From NCBI GenBank assembly GCA_039881045.1, contig JAYWVB010000041.1, positions 62,001 to 126,000 on the forward strand: a stretch of 64,000 nucleotides of DNA, read 5' to 3'. The stretch comes from Chaetomium olivaceum (Eukaryota > Ascomycota > Sordariomycetes > Sordariales > Chaetomiaceae). The translations under genes were made by a program, and so were the position numbers. Shown piece by piece: positions 10,043 to 20,994 of the stretch. Under the pieces are notes generated by a model. It was not told the origin of the DNA, made no database searches, and worked only from the letters and a program-made list of their open reading frames with translations. The first letter of the stretch is position 1, and each line of letters opens with the position of its first letter.

Positions 10043-13000
10043 ATGACGTCCGGGGCACAGCCATTAACACCCCAGCAGCAGCAACTCCAACAACATCAAC
10101 AGCAACAACATCGAGCGAACGTCCCCAACACCCCCAGCACCCCGGTTGCTTCCCCGATACAGTCCGCCGTCTCCCCGCCCAATAAGCGCGATTTGAAGTC
10201 ATGGTGGAAAGGCTTCAAGCTGCCCTCGAAGCACCACGAGTCACACGGTACAGGCGCCCCGTCTACTATACCTTTCCCAAGAACGCAGCCCCAGAGGAAA
10301 GCTACCATATTCGCCGAGGACATGGAAGGTGACCTCAACCACCTCCCATCCGCTGTGTCTCTGCTTCGGAACATCGTGTTCAAGGAAGAAGAGTGCGCCG
10401 TTCATCAAGCAAGTGCGAGCATGAGCCGGTATCCGGCAACAACAAGACCACCCAGGGCGCCCAAGTTGGGTGCCCTCTCCCGTATCATGGCCTGGCGTTT
10501 TGGGGGTTCCTCCCGTGCACTGCGCCGCAAGTCTCTTCCGGCCAGACCTAAACTAATTGTCGCAGACCATCGGACCCAGGGTATCTTTGGTGTTCCTCTA
10601 CGCCAGAGCATCACCTACGCCAACGTCGCCATCTCGCTAGTCGATGAGGATGGGAAGAGCTACATCTACGGCTATGTTCCCATCGTTGTCGCGAAATGTG
10701 GCGTGTTCCTGAAAGAGAGGGGTGCGTATATATTACACTGACCCCTATACCGCATTCCACCAGACGCATGCTAACTAACCCACTCTGAAGCCACCGAAAT
10801 CGAGGGCATCTTTCGCCTGAACGGTTCTGAGAAGCGGATCAAAGAGCTCAAGACCATTTTCGACTCGCCAGACAGGTACGGAAAGGGGTTGGTCTGGGAA
10901 GGCTACACAGTTCACGATGCCGCCAACGTCCTGCGCCGCTATCTCAACGACCTCCCCGAGCCGGTCGTCCCTCTGGATCTCTACGAAAAATTCCGGGAGC
11001 CGCTGAGCGGAGCGACAAAACCAGGGGCTGGCGACGTCGAAGGGCCCCAGTTTGTCGAGCATTTCGAAATGGACGCCGCCATCATCAGGTATCAGCAGCT
11101 CATCACCGAGCTACCGCCTCTGAACCGTCAACTTTTGTTGTATATCCTTGACTTGCTCGCCGTATTTGCGGCCAAGTCGGACCAGAACCGCATGACGTCC
11201 CAGAACCTCGCCGCCATCTTCCAGCCCGGCATGCTCTCCCATCCCAACCACGCCATGGCGCCAGAGGAGTACCGGCTGAATCAATGCGTCATCATCTTCC
11301 TCATCGAGAATCAGGATCATTTCCTGATCGGGATGCAAGGCACAGCGGCGGATGAGAAAACGGTGGAAGAGGTGCAGAAAGGTACGCCGGTGCTCAAACC
11401 TCCATCGACACCCATTTCGAAGCCGGGAATCGTACGGTCTACGTCGAGTGCGAGCGCTGGGGCCGAGAGCGTTGCCAAGGATGGCTCGATTCGAAGAAAT
11501 AAGTCGACTTCGTCAAGACGGTCATTCCACTCCAACGGCTGCCCCAGCCCTGCCAGTCCAGCATTGACCACTACCCCAACAGGGGGGGGTCTGGCTCGGA
11601 GCAACACCCTGCCCTCAAAGAAATCGCCGGCTCTAAAAGCGGGGAGGTTTGCGTCTCGGAATGACCATGTGGCCCCAATGACCCCCGTTGCGCCGCCGGC
11701 GAGCACAGTGGTATCGCCACCTGATGTCGTGGAGGAAATCGCGACTCCCCCGGAGGAGGCGGCGCCGCCCCTTTCGGGGTCGACGGGGCCACCCACCTCG
11801 CAGCCCGGTTTGGCTATCCCTAGCGCCAGGAGCCGGGAGGGACTCCTCGAGCCTCTTACCCCTGAGGCCACCACCCCGTCGAAGAAGAGGCCTATCCTGT
11901 TCCAGAGGATAGCGTCGAACGAGAGTGACGGACGCCAGCCGAACAAATTGAGGAAGAAGAGGCTACCGGGCAGCGCAAACCCAAGCGCCCATAGTTCGAC
12001 GGCTTCGCTACCTCACTCAACAAACGCAGTTTCTCCCAACACCGAGGCGGCGAGCCCACTTGAGGCAATTCAATCCGTTCCTCAAGCTGCAGGCGCCGGG
12101 GAAGCCGCGGAAACACAACACCCCGAAGCGTCCTCGGAATTAACACCAAAGCCCTCTCACGCTATACCCGTCAACGCCGAGAGTGGTTATGCAGGGCACA
12201 ACGAACCGAGCAGTGCCGGTCAACATCACCACCCTAACAGTACCACTAGGGGCAACAACCACACCGATGCTCTGCACGCTGGCCATGTCCACGCCGACAG
12301 CCTCCATCCCAGCAGCGCCCAACCGTTGAAATCCAAGAAATCTCCTCCGACGTCACTGCATAGCTCTTTCAACGAGGGATCAGACCTCGACCAGGTTGAT
12401 GAGCTGGCGGCCCCTGCCGAGATCGCCATGCCCGACACGCCCAGCGAGAAAGAGAAGAAGAAGCGATGGCGTTTGTCACGCAAGAAGGAGGATGCGTCGC
12501 CGCCCTCGTTCCCCTCCTTTGCCTCGCCGCGCTCTGTGATGGGGTCGAATGCGACAGCCGGCGCCAGCGGCACATCCATCAGCAGCGGCGGGAAGCTCGG
12601 GCAAAGCATGATGGACAAGAGCATGACGGACATGTCGGACCGCACCACGATCAACACGGAGGCGCCGCTTGTCGAGGTGTCGAGCAAGGAGAGTAGCAGG
12701 GACGAGTCGCACAAGATCTCCAACTGGATCAAGAACAAGTACCGCGAGCACAAGGAGAATGTCGAACAGCGGCGGAACAAGTCCCCGCCCGCCGGGGAGC
12801 GGACCGTGTCGATCGGGTCCAGCCTGATGTCGTCGCGTGGGAAGAGCCTGGACCTGAAACGCGCCGAGGAGGAGAGGCCGGCCGCATCGCAGCCTGTCCA
12901 GACTGCACCCCTCCAGCCCTCGCAGCTTCAGAATGTGCTTCCCCAGGGTCAGCCCCAGGCTCAGATGCCCTTCCCCCCTCGGGTCCAGTCTCTGGTTCAA

Positions 13001-13510
13001 CCTCAGGTCCAACATCAGGCCCAGTCTCAGGTCCAGCCGCAAACCCAGGCTGCGGTCCAGCCGCCGGTCCAGACTCTAGCTCAACCTCAAGTCCAGCCTC
13101 AGGTCGAGCCCCAAAGTGAACCTAAAGTCCACGCTCAGGTCGAAACTCAAGTCCAATCCCAGGCTCAACACCAGGTCCAAGGTCAGGCCGCGCAGCCCCA
13201 GGTTCAACCTCAGGCGCAGGCACAGGTTGAACCCCAGGACCAGCCCAAGGAACAACCTACGGACCACGTTCAGACCGCGCAGCTTCAGCTTCAACCTCAG
13301 GCTCAGGCTCAAGCTGAACCCAAGGACCAGCCCAAGGACCAACCCAAGGACCAACCCAAGGACCAACCCAAGGACCAACCCAAGGACCAACCCAAGGATC
13401 AACTCAATGATCAGCTCAATGATCAAGAGCAACCTCAAGAGCACATTTATGTCCAGCCTCAAACCCAGACTCAGGTGGCGCCGCAAGCCCAAGAGCCAAA
13501 GGCGCAATGA
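10043..13510 (+). CDS. Rho GTPase-activating protein (Sac7/Bag7-like) with Q-rich repetitive tail
   Basis: An intron at 10722-10790 (GTGCGT...AAG, branch GCTAAC) is well supported: it joins FLKER to ATEIEGIF within the RhoGAP domain. The domain has the GIFR arginine-finger region and the LPEPVVP motif, and runs from about IFGVPL to IGMQG. Without further splicing the product is 1132 aa. An in-frame 153-bp segment (10413-10565) is a candidate extra intron; removing it gives 1081 aa. The N-terminus has a SWWKGFK motif typical of Sac7-type GAPs. After the domain come about 550 residues of Ser/Pro-rich disorder, then a Gln-rich tail with seven PKDQ repeats. The role is expected to be switching off Rho1-type GTPases in cell-wall and actin signalling. 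Confidence 0.88.
13319..13426 (+). repeat. 12-bp minisatellite (7 x PKDQ, 2 x LNDQ)
   Basis: Seven consecutive 12-nt units of the type CCCAAGGACCAA, then two diverged units encoding LNDQ, all in frame near the RhoGAP C-terminus. Near-identical units point to recent expansion. Confidence 0.95.
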
Positions 13511-16118
13511 TAATCAATCATGGCAGCCTTTAGCACGCAAACACGGCCCACCGCCAACGAGTTCAACGCCGTTACGACCATTGATTTTCAGACATGCACT
13601 GTCCTTTCACTTGAAGATTCTGGGTGGGGAGAATAAGAAGTAGATATTTAGCGCCCCAGCCGGCCAACTAGCCAGCCGGTTGGCCTTGTGGGGGAGTGTG
13701 GTTTTGCTGCTAAGCGAGTGAGGGCGGACGAGGGCGGATGATGAGAGAAGATGGCTTGCTCCCGATGTCCGGCTGATGCGGATACCCCCAGATTTTATTT
13801 TATTTTTGCTGGTTGTGTTGGTTGTCTGATTGTTGTTTATATGATTCGGGCGGGCGGGCGGCGGCGGCAGGGGTAGGATTGATCAAAAGATGATTCCCCA
13901 GTGTTTGGTTGTTGTGTTTTTTGTTGGCAGGTTTTTCGAATGAATGGAGATAAAGGTAACTACTACTGTTGTGTAGCGTTTTATAAGAGGGAGGGAGGAG
14001 AAGTTGCCTCGTTGGTCTTATTCTACTTGCTTCCGTTCATCATCTCATGGGCTTTGGCCAAGCCTGCCTTGCCTGCTATGTTTGATGTTTGCCCTGGGCT
14101 TGACCAAGGTATGTACATACATACATACATGCATACCTAATCCGGAGTGACGGAGTCCACCTCCCTACATACATACTACTACATAGCAAAGCACTCTAAT
14201 CTGTCCAAGAAATCCAACGAGTCGATCAACCAAGATCAACCAACCTCTCCAAGCAAGAAAGGGGGGCCGGTTCCGCATTCCTGGCACTGCTTAGAAACGG
14301 GATAGGATTAGCGTCCCCCCTCCCCCCCATTCCCAAGACCAAGACCGCCGCAAGCCGTCCCCGCGGAACCGACCGACCGGGATAGCCTTAAAACAACGTG
14401 GTGTTGGGCTCGTCCGCTTTGCCCGTTTCATCTTAGCCTTACCCCCCTCCTCCTCCCGCCTTTCCAGTCCCGGTTTTTGGTTTTCGGTCTGTTTGTTGGT
14501 TGGTGTTCGGTCCAGCTTTGGGTCTGGGGAAGTTCCCGTGTGTCGAAAACCATGTTCCACTTCCCCGCAAAGACGGGTGCGGGTATGCGGAGTCGGGTTT
14601 TGGCTTTTGGAGGGGAGGGTTGCTGAGCCGCGGCTTGGAGTTGGAGTCTGATGAGTCTGGACCCTCCGTCCCTCCCCGCAGTCAGTACTTCCAGGTCGGA
14701 CATACACAACTTAGAAATATCCACACGGATTCGGCCGTGGCTTTCCTGCGAGATTTGTCTGATCAATTCGTACGGGTATTAATTTTCTTTCTAATTTTCT
14801 AGTGAATTTCTTGTCATGTAAAATAACAGGCAAGGTTTAACCCTAAGTATTTCCATCCCACATTATTTTTCTCCGGCCCCCGCTCCGGTAGCTGGACCGG
14901 CCCGTGTGCAAAAGAATGTTTCAAAATTGCGTGACTGCCGAAATATCCCGATACCTTCTTTTGACTAAACTCATCCCATGCAGCCTGACTCGCCTTACTC
15001 ATACACACTTAGACTGACTAACGCAACCACGCCGTGGCAGACGCAAAGGGAATGCGAGGCTGCTTCCCCGACCGCCACCGACGACGGTGGCCGAAATTCG
15101 GCGCGAGGCGTGCGCTTGACGATTCGGAGAAAGCTGCAGAAACGCACATTCCATGGCCGAAGGAAGGCAAGGAATCCCGGCAAATCCATGGCGGCCAAGC
15201 CCGGATCCACCGGCTGTAAATCTGATTTGACGTTTGTTCTCGAACTTGTTTTGTCCGCTCGTCCGGGATATTCAGGTCCGGCCAAGGAGCAGACACCGAG
15301 CTGTGGTCAGGCTATGTGTTATAATTGGTGAGAGGGTGAGCGAAGGATTGCGACCAACCGGGAGATCGTCACTCTTTCTCGAACCCTTCAAGTGAAGTTT
15401 GACGAGACGGGAACTTTTACAACCATCCCGGTCATTCACCGCGATGCGCCGGGAAATCGGCCGGTGGCGCCAGCCACCCGAAAGCCAATGTCCGAGTCGC
15501 GGACTCAGCAAAACTGACGAGTGGGTATCGCCGCCTCGTCGCCCGACACATGGCAGTACTTCCTGTGTAACGGCGAATAGTGGACGACGCAACGGCGGGA
15601 TGAACTTGTGCTCTCCCACAAACAGTGGGGATGGCTCAGGACGGACGGCATCCACTCGGGGTTAAACGCAATAGTCTCCCTCCGGTCTCCATTTCCCCCG
15701 CGCGCAGCATGGGTCCGGCATGGTGTTGCCTCGAGGTCGCCCCGGCGCCTGGCCCCAGATCCCCCTGGTCCCTTAACCTTAATCTGGAAGGTGGTTTACA
15801 AACGCCCCCCGATCGCGGGCCCTGGTGCCATTGGAAATGCGGAGAGGCAACGGTGCTGATCAGTAAAAGACCTGTCGCGCAATGCAGTCAGCCACGGCGT
15901 TACCATTTGTCGAAATGCATAAAATCCGCATGGCATGCCACCGTCGCGTTGCCGATCTTCGCTTCTCTCCTCTCCCTTCTGCTCGCCCTCCCGCTTCTGT
16001 CCCCGTCTCTACCTGGATCCCACGTGTTGATACCCACCGGGAAGGTCACACCAGCCGCAACAACCCTAGATTGACGTCTGCCGGACTGTAGAACATTGGA
16101 GAACTATACATAACAGCC
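13511..16118. other. Intergenic region (2.6 kb)
   Basis: No convincing gene. It holds the RhoGAP 3' flank, an ACAT tetranucleotide run at 14115-14130 and, at the right end, the promoter and leader of the MFS transporter gene. Confidence 0.5.
16021..16026 (+). promoter_or_regulatory. CACGTG E-box upstream of the MFS transporter
   Basis: A perfect palindromic CACGTG about 93 bp before the transporter ATG. bHLH regulators bind this core in fungi. Its function here is inference. Confidence 0.35.
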
Positions 16119-17937
16119 ATGTCTGAACTCAAGCAACGTATGACCATCCACCTCCCCGTCGCGTGCGCAGGCACTGTTGTTCCTGCGGGCGCGCGGTCCT
16201 CCCCATCCCAACCCATCCCCTACCTCCCACAGCTAACGCGCCACCCCCCCTCGCGCAGCATCAGACGAAGAAGACGGCGCCAAGCAGCAGCAGCAGGAGC
16301 GCCAAACCGCCGAAGCCGCCGCCGCACCCCCCTACGACTCCGCCGGCCTGACCTCCCCACCCGAAGCCGAAGGCGTCGTCTGCCCACCCCACACCACCGA
16401 CCGCCGCATCACCACCCGCATCGACTCCTACATCATCCCCTTCGTGTCCATCCTCTACCTGATGGCCTTCCTGGACCGCGTCAACATCGGCAACGCCCGC
16501 GCCTTCGGCCTCGAGTCCGACCTACACATGGGCGGCGTCGAGTACAACACGGCGCTGACCATCTTCTTCGTGCCCTATATCCTGTGCGAGATCCCGTCGA
16601 ATATCCTGATCAAGTACCTCTCGCCGAGGGTGTGGTTGTCCATTTGCTGTATTGGGTTTGGCGCCGTGACGGTGTTTCAGGGGCTGGTGCAGAACTATGG
16701 GGGGCTGTTGACGACGAGGTTCTTTTTGGGGCTGTTTGAATGCGTCATGTTTCCGGCGTGCTTCTATTTGCTGGGGAGCTGGTATCGGCGGGCCGAGGCG
16801 CAGAAGAGGTTTTCGCTGTTCTTCTCGTCGACGTCGTTGGCGGGTGCGTTTGGCGGGTTGTTGGCGTCGGGGATTGGCAGGATGGACTATGTGGGGGTAT
16901 AGGGGCTGGCGCTGGATTTTTATTCTCGAGGGCGTCTTTACCGTGCTGCTTGGGATTTTCTTTCTGTTTACCTTTCCCTCGTTCCCGGAACAGGCGGTAC
17001 GTTGAAGATGTTTACCTTGTGGTTAAAGAAGTACGGAGGGAGGGCTGACAATCACACAGAAATGGCTCCGCGACGACGAGCGCGAGTACGTCAAGGCGCG
17101 GCTGCGGGCGTCGCAGGGCGCGAGCGGCGCCGAGCGCAAGATCAAGTTCAAGGACGTCGTGACCGTCATGTCCGACTACAAGATCTGGCTCGGCGGCTTC
17201 ATGTACTTTGGCCTGATCGTCCCGGCCTACTCGTACGCCTACTTTGCGCCTACCATCATCCAGAGCTTCAAGTACGACCCCATCACCACCCAGCTGCGCT
17301 CCGTCCCGCCCTGGGTTGTGTCTTTTGGCTTCTCCATGATCGTGGCCGTCTTTTCCGACTGGGCCAAGCACCGGTTTTTGTTTATTATTGGCGCTATCTG
17401 CATCGCCATCACGGGGTTTGCCATCCTGCTTACGGTGCATGACAACCTGCAGGTGCAGTACGCTGCGCTGTTCCTAACCTGCATGGGCACCTACTCGGCT
17501 ATGCCGGTTATCGTGTGCTGGTTCAATATGAACCTGGCGGGGCATCATAGGAGGGCGATCGGGAGTGCCTGGCAGATTGGTGAGTTTCTTTTCGTCCCCT
17601 TGTCTTCGATTTTGCGAGATTGCAAAATGCTAACCAAAACAGGCTTCGGCAACATTGGCGGCATCATCGCGACGTACTCGTTCGTCAAGGAAGACGGGCC
17701 CTTTTTCACCAAGGGCTATGCCATCTGTGTCTCTTTCATCTGCTTGAGCGTCGTGTCGTGTATCCTGTATGCCTTGGCCATCACTTGGGAGAACAAGAAG
17801 CGGAGCAAGCAGGTGCACGATCTGAACCTGACCCAGTCGGAGAAGCTAGATCTTGGGGTAAGTTTGCCGGTTTCGGTTTTGTGAGCGTTGCTAACCATGT
17901 ACAGGACTTGAACCCCGAGTTTCGGTACATGCTTTAA
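16119..17937 (+). CDS. MFS transporter, anion:cation symporter (Dal5/Tna1-like) family; one frame break
   Basis: Five exons: 16119-16137, 16259-16996, 17060-17579, 17643-17857 and 17905-17937. All introns are GT...AG, 47 to 121 bp. The expected product is about 507 aa with 12 membrane segments. The family signature LDRVNIGNAR follows the first helix, and GWRWIFILEG lies before helix 6. The frame breaks at a G5 run at 16893-16897: one extra base puts a stop at 16900, while the next residues of the conserved GWRW segment continue in the adjacent frame. The coding sum is one base over a multiple of three. Relatives carry allantoate, nicotinate, pantothenate or similar carboxylates; the substrate cannot be assigned. 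The break may be a sequence error. Confidence 0.85.
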
Positions 17938-18134
17938 CGTTATGATACGATCATGATCCAACATGTGTCCATGATAGACAGAGATGGGCCGTAGACCGGT
18001 CCTTGAAGAATAATGTGGCCGTATCAGGCCGAGAATAAACATAATTCAACCTATGCACAACGTTGTCATTGAGCCATCCAGTAGCTGCCTGTTCCTATAG
18101 ATTACAGGTGTGGTGACAAGCCTCGGTTGGCTGC

Positions 18135-19694
18135 CTAGTAACTCAGCTCCTTATGAACAAAATCGACCGGATCGAATGGTGTCATGTCCGGCATCTTTCC
18201 GTCTGCGGTTCCCAACTCAGCGATGAGTCTCTGGATCTCCTCGATCTCTCGGTCCACCTCGGGTTTTCCCAGGCTCTTTAGCATCTTGATATCCTCATCC
18301 ATCATCCGTCTCTCGTCTTCTGTTAGCGGCCTCGCCCACTCTCGCTCCAACGCCTTTAGGGCCGCGGGCTCCTTTTCCCACCCCCCCCCTGGCACCCGCT
18401 CATTGGCATACACAACCTTCATCCCCCTTCTGAGTACAACAACCTTATCCACCCGACCTTTGTTCTCGTCTGATGAGGGTAAGGCGCCCTCGCCATCCAA
18501 CCACGCCACGGCGCCGCGCACCCCTCTAAACTCTCATCGTGCACTACTCTCGGGTGAGTCTCAGCGGCATTGGCCCTCCGCCACCACCGAGTCCATCCGT
18601 CTTGTTCTTTCCTTCTTCCTCTCCCTCATTCCCTACCTCCCCTTCGCCCTTCTCCCCCCCAACTCCCCTCCCCCTATCCTCCCCCCTATCGCCATCCTCT
18701 CCCTTACCACCATCCCTCCCCTCCCCCCCACCCTCCCCTCCTCCTGCTTCCTCTTCTCCTCTTCCAAAACCCCCCTCCAAAACCTCCCCACCACCCCCGC
18801 CCAACTCACCCCCCTCCCCACCCCCAACACCACCACCCTCACCACATACCCCCTCCCCACAAACCCCTGCACCAACCTCCCCATCCCCTCCGCACCTCCC
18901 CCTTTCCCAGCACCACCTCCGCCCCGCCGACAAGCCGTCTCCACCAGCACGTCCACCCCCTCCCGCGCGACCGCAGCACACACCTCTTCCAGCCAGCGCG
19001 CGGCATCGGGCCCGGCGAGGCGCGAGGCGAGGTGGGGCTGGGACGGGAGCGCGGACAGGCAGGTGCGGAAATGGGGGTGCTGGGTTTTGTACGCGTCCGC
19101 GGTGAGGTGGATGGGTTTGTTTCTGCTTCTGCTTCTTCTTCTTCTTCTTGTTGTTGTTGGGTTTTGCCTTGTTTGGGGAAGTGTCGGTTGGGGTTGGGGG
19201 TTGGGGGTGGATGGGGGGGGTGGTTGGGTGGGTTGTTGTTGTTGAGGGGTGGGTTGCTGGGGCGTGGGTTGGGGTCCGAGATGGGAGGGGGGCTGGGGTA
19301 CAGGATGGGAGTCGGGTTGGGATTCAGGCTGGAAAGCAGGTTGTTGGGGTGGAGAGGTCGAGAGGGGAGAGGGCTCGTATGGCTGGGTGAAGGCGTCGGC
19401 TAGCAAGGGGGCGAGGTGTGTTTTGCCGGCGCCGGTTTGGCCGAGGAGGAGGACTGCTAGCGGTTGGCGGTTGGCGTTTGGGTTGGGGGTATCCCTGGGT
19501 GGAAGGAATGGGTGGAGGACGGTGGGGAGGATCCGGGTGTTTAGGATGTGGGCGTGGGTTTCGGGGGTGATTTTCCAGCTTTCGAGGAGGCGGGCTATTT
19601 CCTCGGGAGAGTGAGTGGCACCGTTGGTGGTTGTTGGAGGGTTGGGGCTTGTTGCTGGGGATTTGGTGTGGGAGGGCGTGTCGGTGGGCTCCAT
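18135..19694 (-). CDS. Zeta-toxin-domain protein (P-loop kinase fold), reading frame interrupted
   Basis: The ATG is at 19694. An N-terminal helix region with SPEEIARLLE is followed by a Walker A motif, GQTGAGKT (85-92), the ADAYK segment of zeta proteins, and a DVLVETACR strand. The frame ends at a stop at 18633. The conserved C-terminal part (VDKVVVLRRG ... YANER) is open again at 18521-18135 in the same register. Between them, recognisable family segments (LRLT at about 18550-18562, VHDES near 18530-18544) sit in two other frames, so at least three single-base breaks are needed. A Pro/Gly-rich insert lies in the middle. Bacterial zeta toxins phosphorylate UDP-N-acetylglucosamine. Fungal homologues are common but of unknown role. 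It could be a true pseudogene or a mis-sequenced gene. Confidence 0.75.
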
Positions 19695-20994
19695 GGCTGC
19701 GGAGGTAACAGAGTCAGTCGGAGGTATCAAAGGTGGTTGTTGATATGCTGTCGTCCTGGAGGCTGGGAGTAAGGGGCGAGCGCGCAGTCTGATTCGTAAA
19801 CCGCTTCCTTCACAATGGGTCTAGCGGATGTCGACCTCTCCGTGAGGCGGTAGCAACGAGTCCAATACTCTGTCAAAAGATACAAGCGTTTTGCTATGTC
19901 CCAATTAGGTTGGACGGAAAGGTGAGATTCAGTCAGAAACAGAGTGAGCGACTTCCCCCTGAGACGAGAGCGCCGTGTCCACATGAGCTGAGGTTACACT
20001 CGGCCCCAGATCTACATAAAGTGCAGAGCATATACATACATACGTATGAGACAGATCCACACGCGGCATCGCTCCCGCCCGTGGGGGCACCACGGCTTCC
20101 CCGCAACCAACAGAGCGGGTCGAAGGGGGTTCCCACATCATGCCGAATCCCGAGGCCCTCCTGTAGCTTACGGTTTATAGCCTGCGGTCGACAGCCTCTA
20201 TCATTGCTATGGAGGTTCAGCATCCACAGACGGGGAAAGAAGGATCTCACCGTGGGGCCATCCAGTATGGTGGTGCCAGGTATTGACGCTGTAAGTTGGG
20301 TGACTGGCTCGCCCTTGAGCTGAATAGGAGGAGAGCATCTATACCCTCCGAACGAGTAACTCAACCAAGCACAAGGCCAACACAACCAACACCACGGACA
20401 AGCACCACGAACCAGTATGTATCAATATTTCATTCGCGCCCAACTATAACATTCTTCCTGACTTGAACCAGTCTCCCTGCAATCCCGAACAACGCCCACC
20501 CGCAATTCCGCTGTAGGGTTCGCCGCCAGGGGACCCCGTTCCCCAGCATAGCCAAAGCCAACGCCTATGAAGAAGTGCAAACCTGATATTCAGCACGAGG
20601 GCGGCAACCCAAGCGCCAGAACACCGAGAAATCCAAAACAAAATACACTCATAGTAATAATAATGACCACCGTGTAAAAAGAACCGTGGCCCCAAACGCC
20701 AAAGTCCGTCCGCCAGTGTCGCGTGCGTGGGCGCAATCGAGCCTCAACTAGCATGCTAGACTCCATGCCTGTTCTCGCCCAGAATACTTTGGCCCGAATC
20801 GATATGAAAACGCCCACCCACCCCGATGCATGATTTCCTATCAACGTAAGTCGCACAAAAAACAAAGCCCCCTCTGTGGCCGGACTGCCGGTCCAGACGC
20901 TAGAGGGCCGAAATGCCAGCCGTGGGGCGTAAGCTCCTAGTAATAATAATGAACCCTGATCTCTTCGCCTTCATGAATCATCAAACATGTACCC
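19695..20994. other. Intergenic region (1.3 kb)
   Basis: No gene was recognised. It holds the zeta-gene promoter side and the ATG1 3' flank. A TAATAATAAT run lies at 20939-20950 near the ATG1 stop. Confidence 0.5.

Noticed and set aside
13076..13507. Leucine-rich minus-strand ORF resembling a membrane protein
   Set aside because: Reverse complement of the Gln-rich RhoGAP repeats (CAG/CAA read as Leu).
18544..18981. Gly/Glu-rich minus-strand ORF
   Set aside because: Frame-shifted reading of the zeta-domain gene; only its last few residues (LRLT) match the family.
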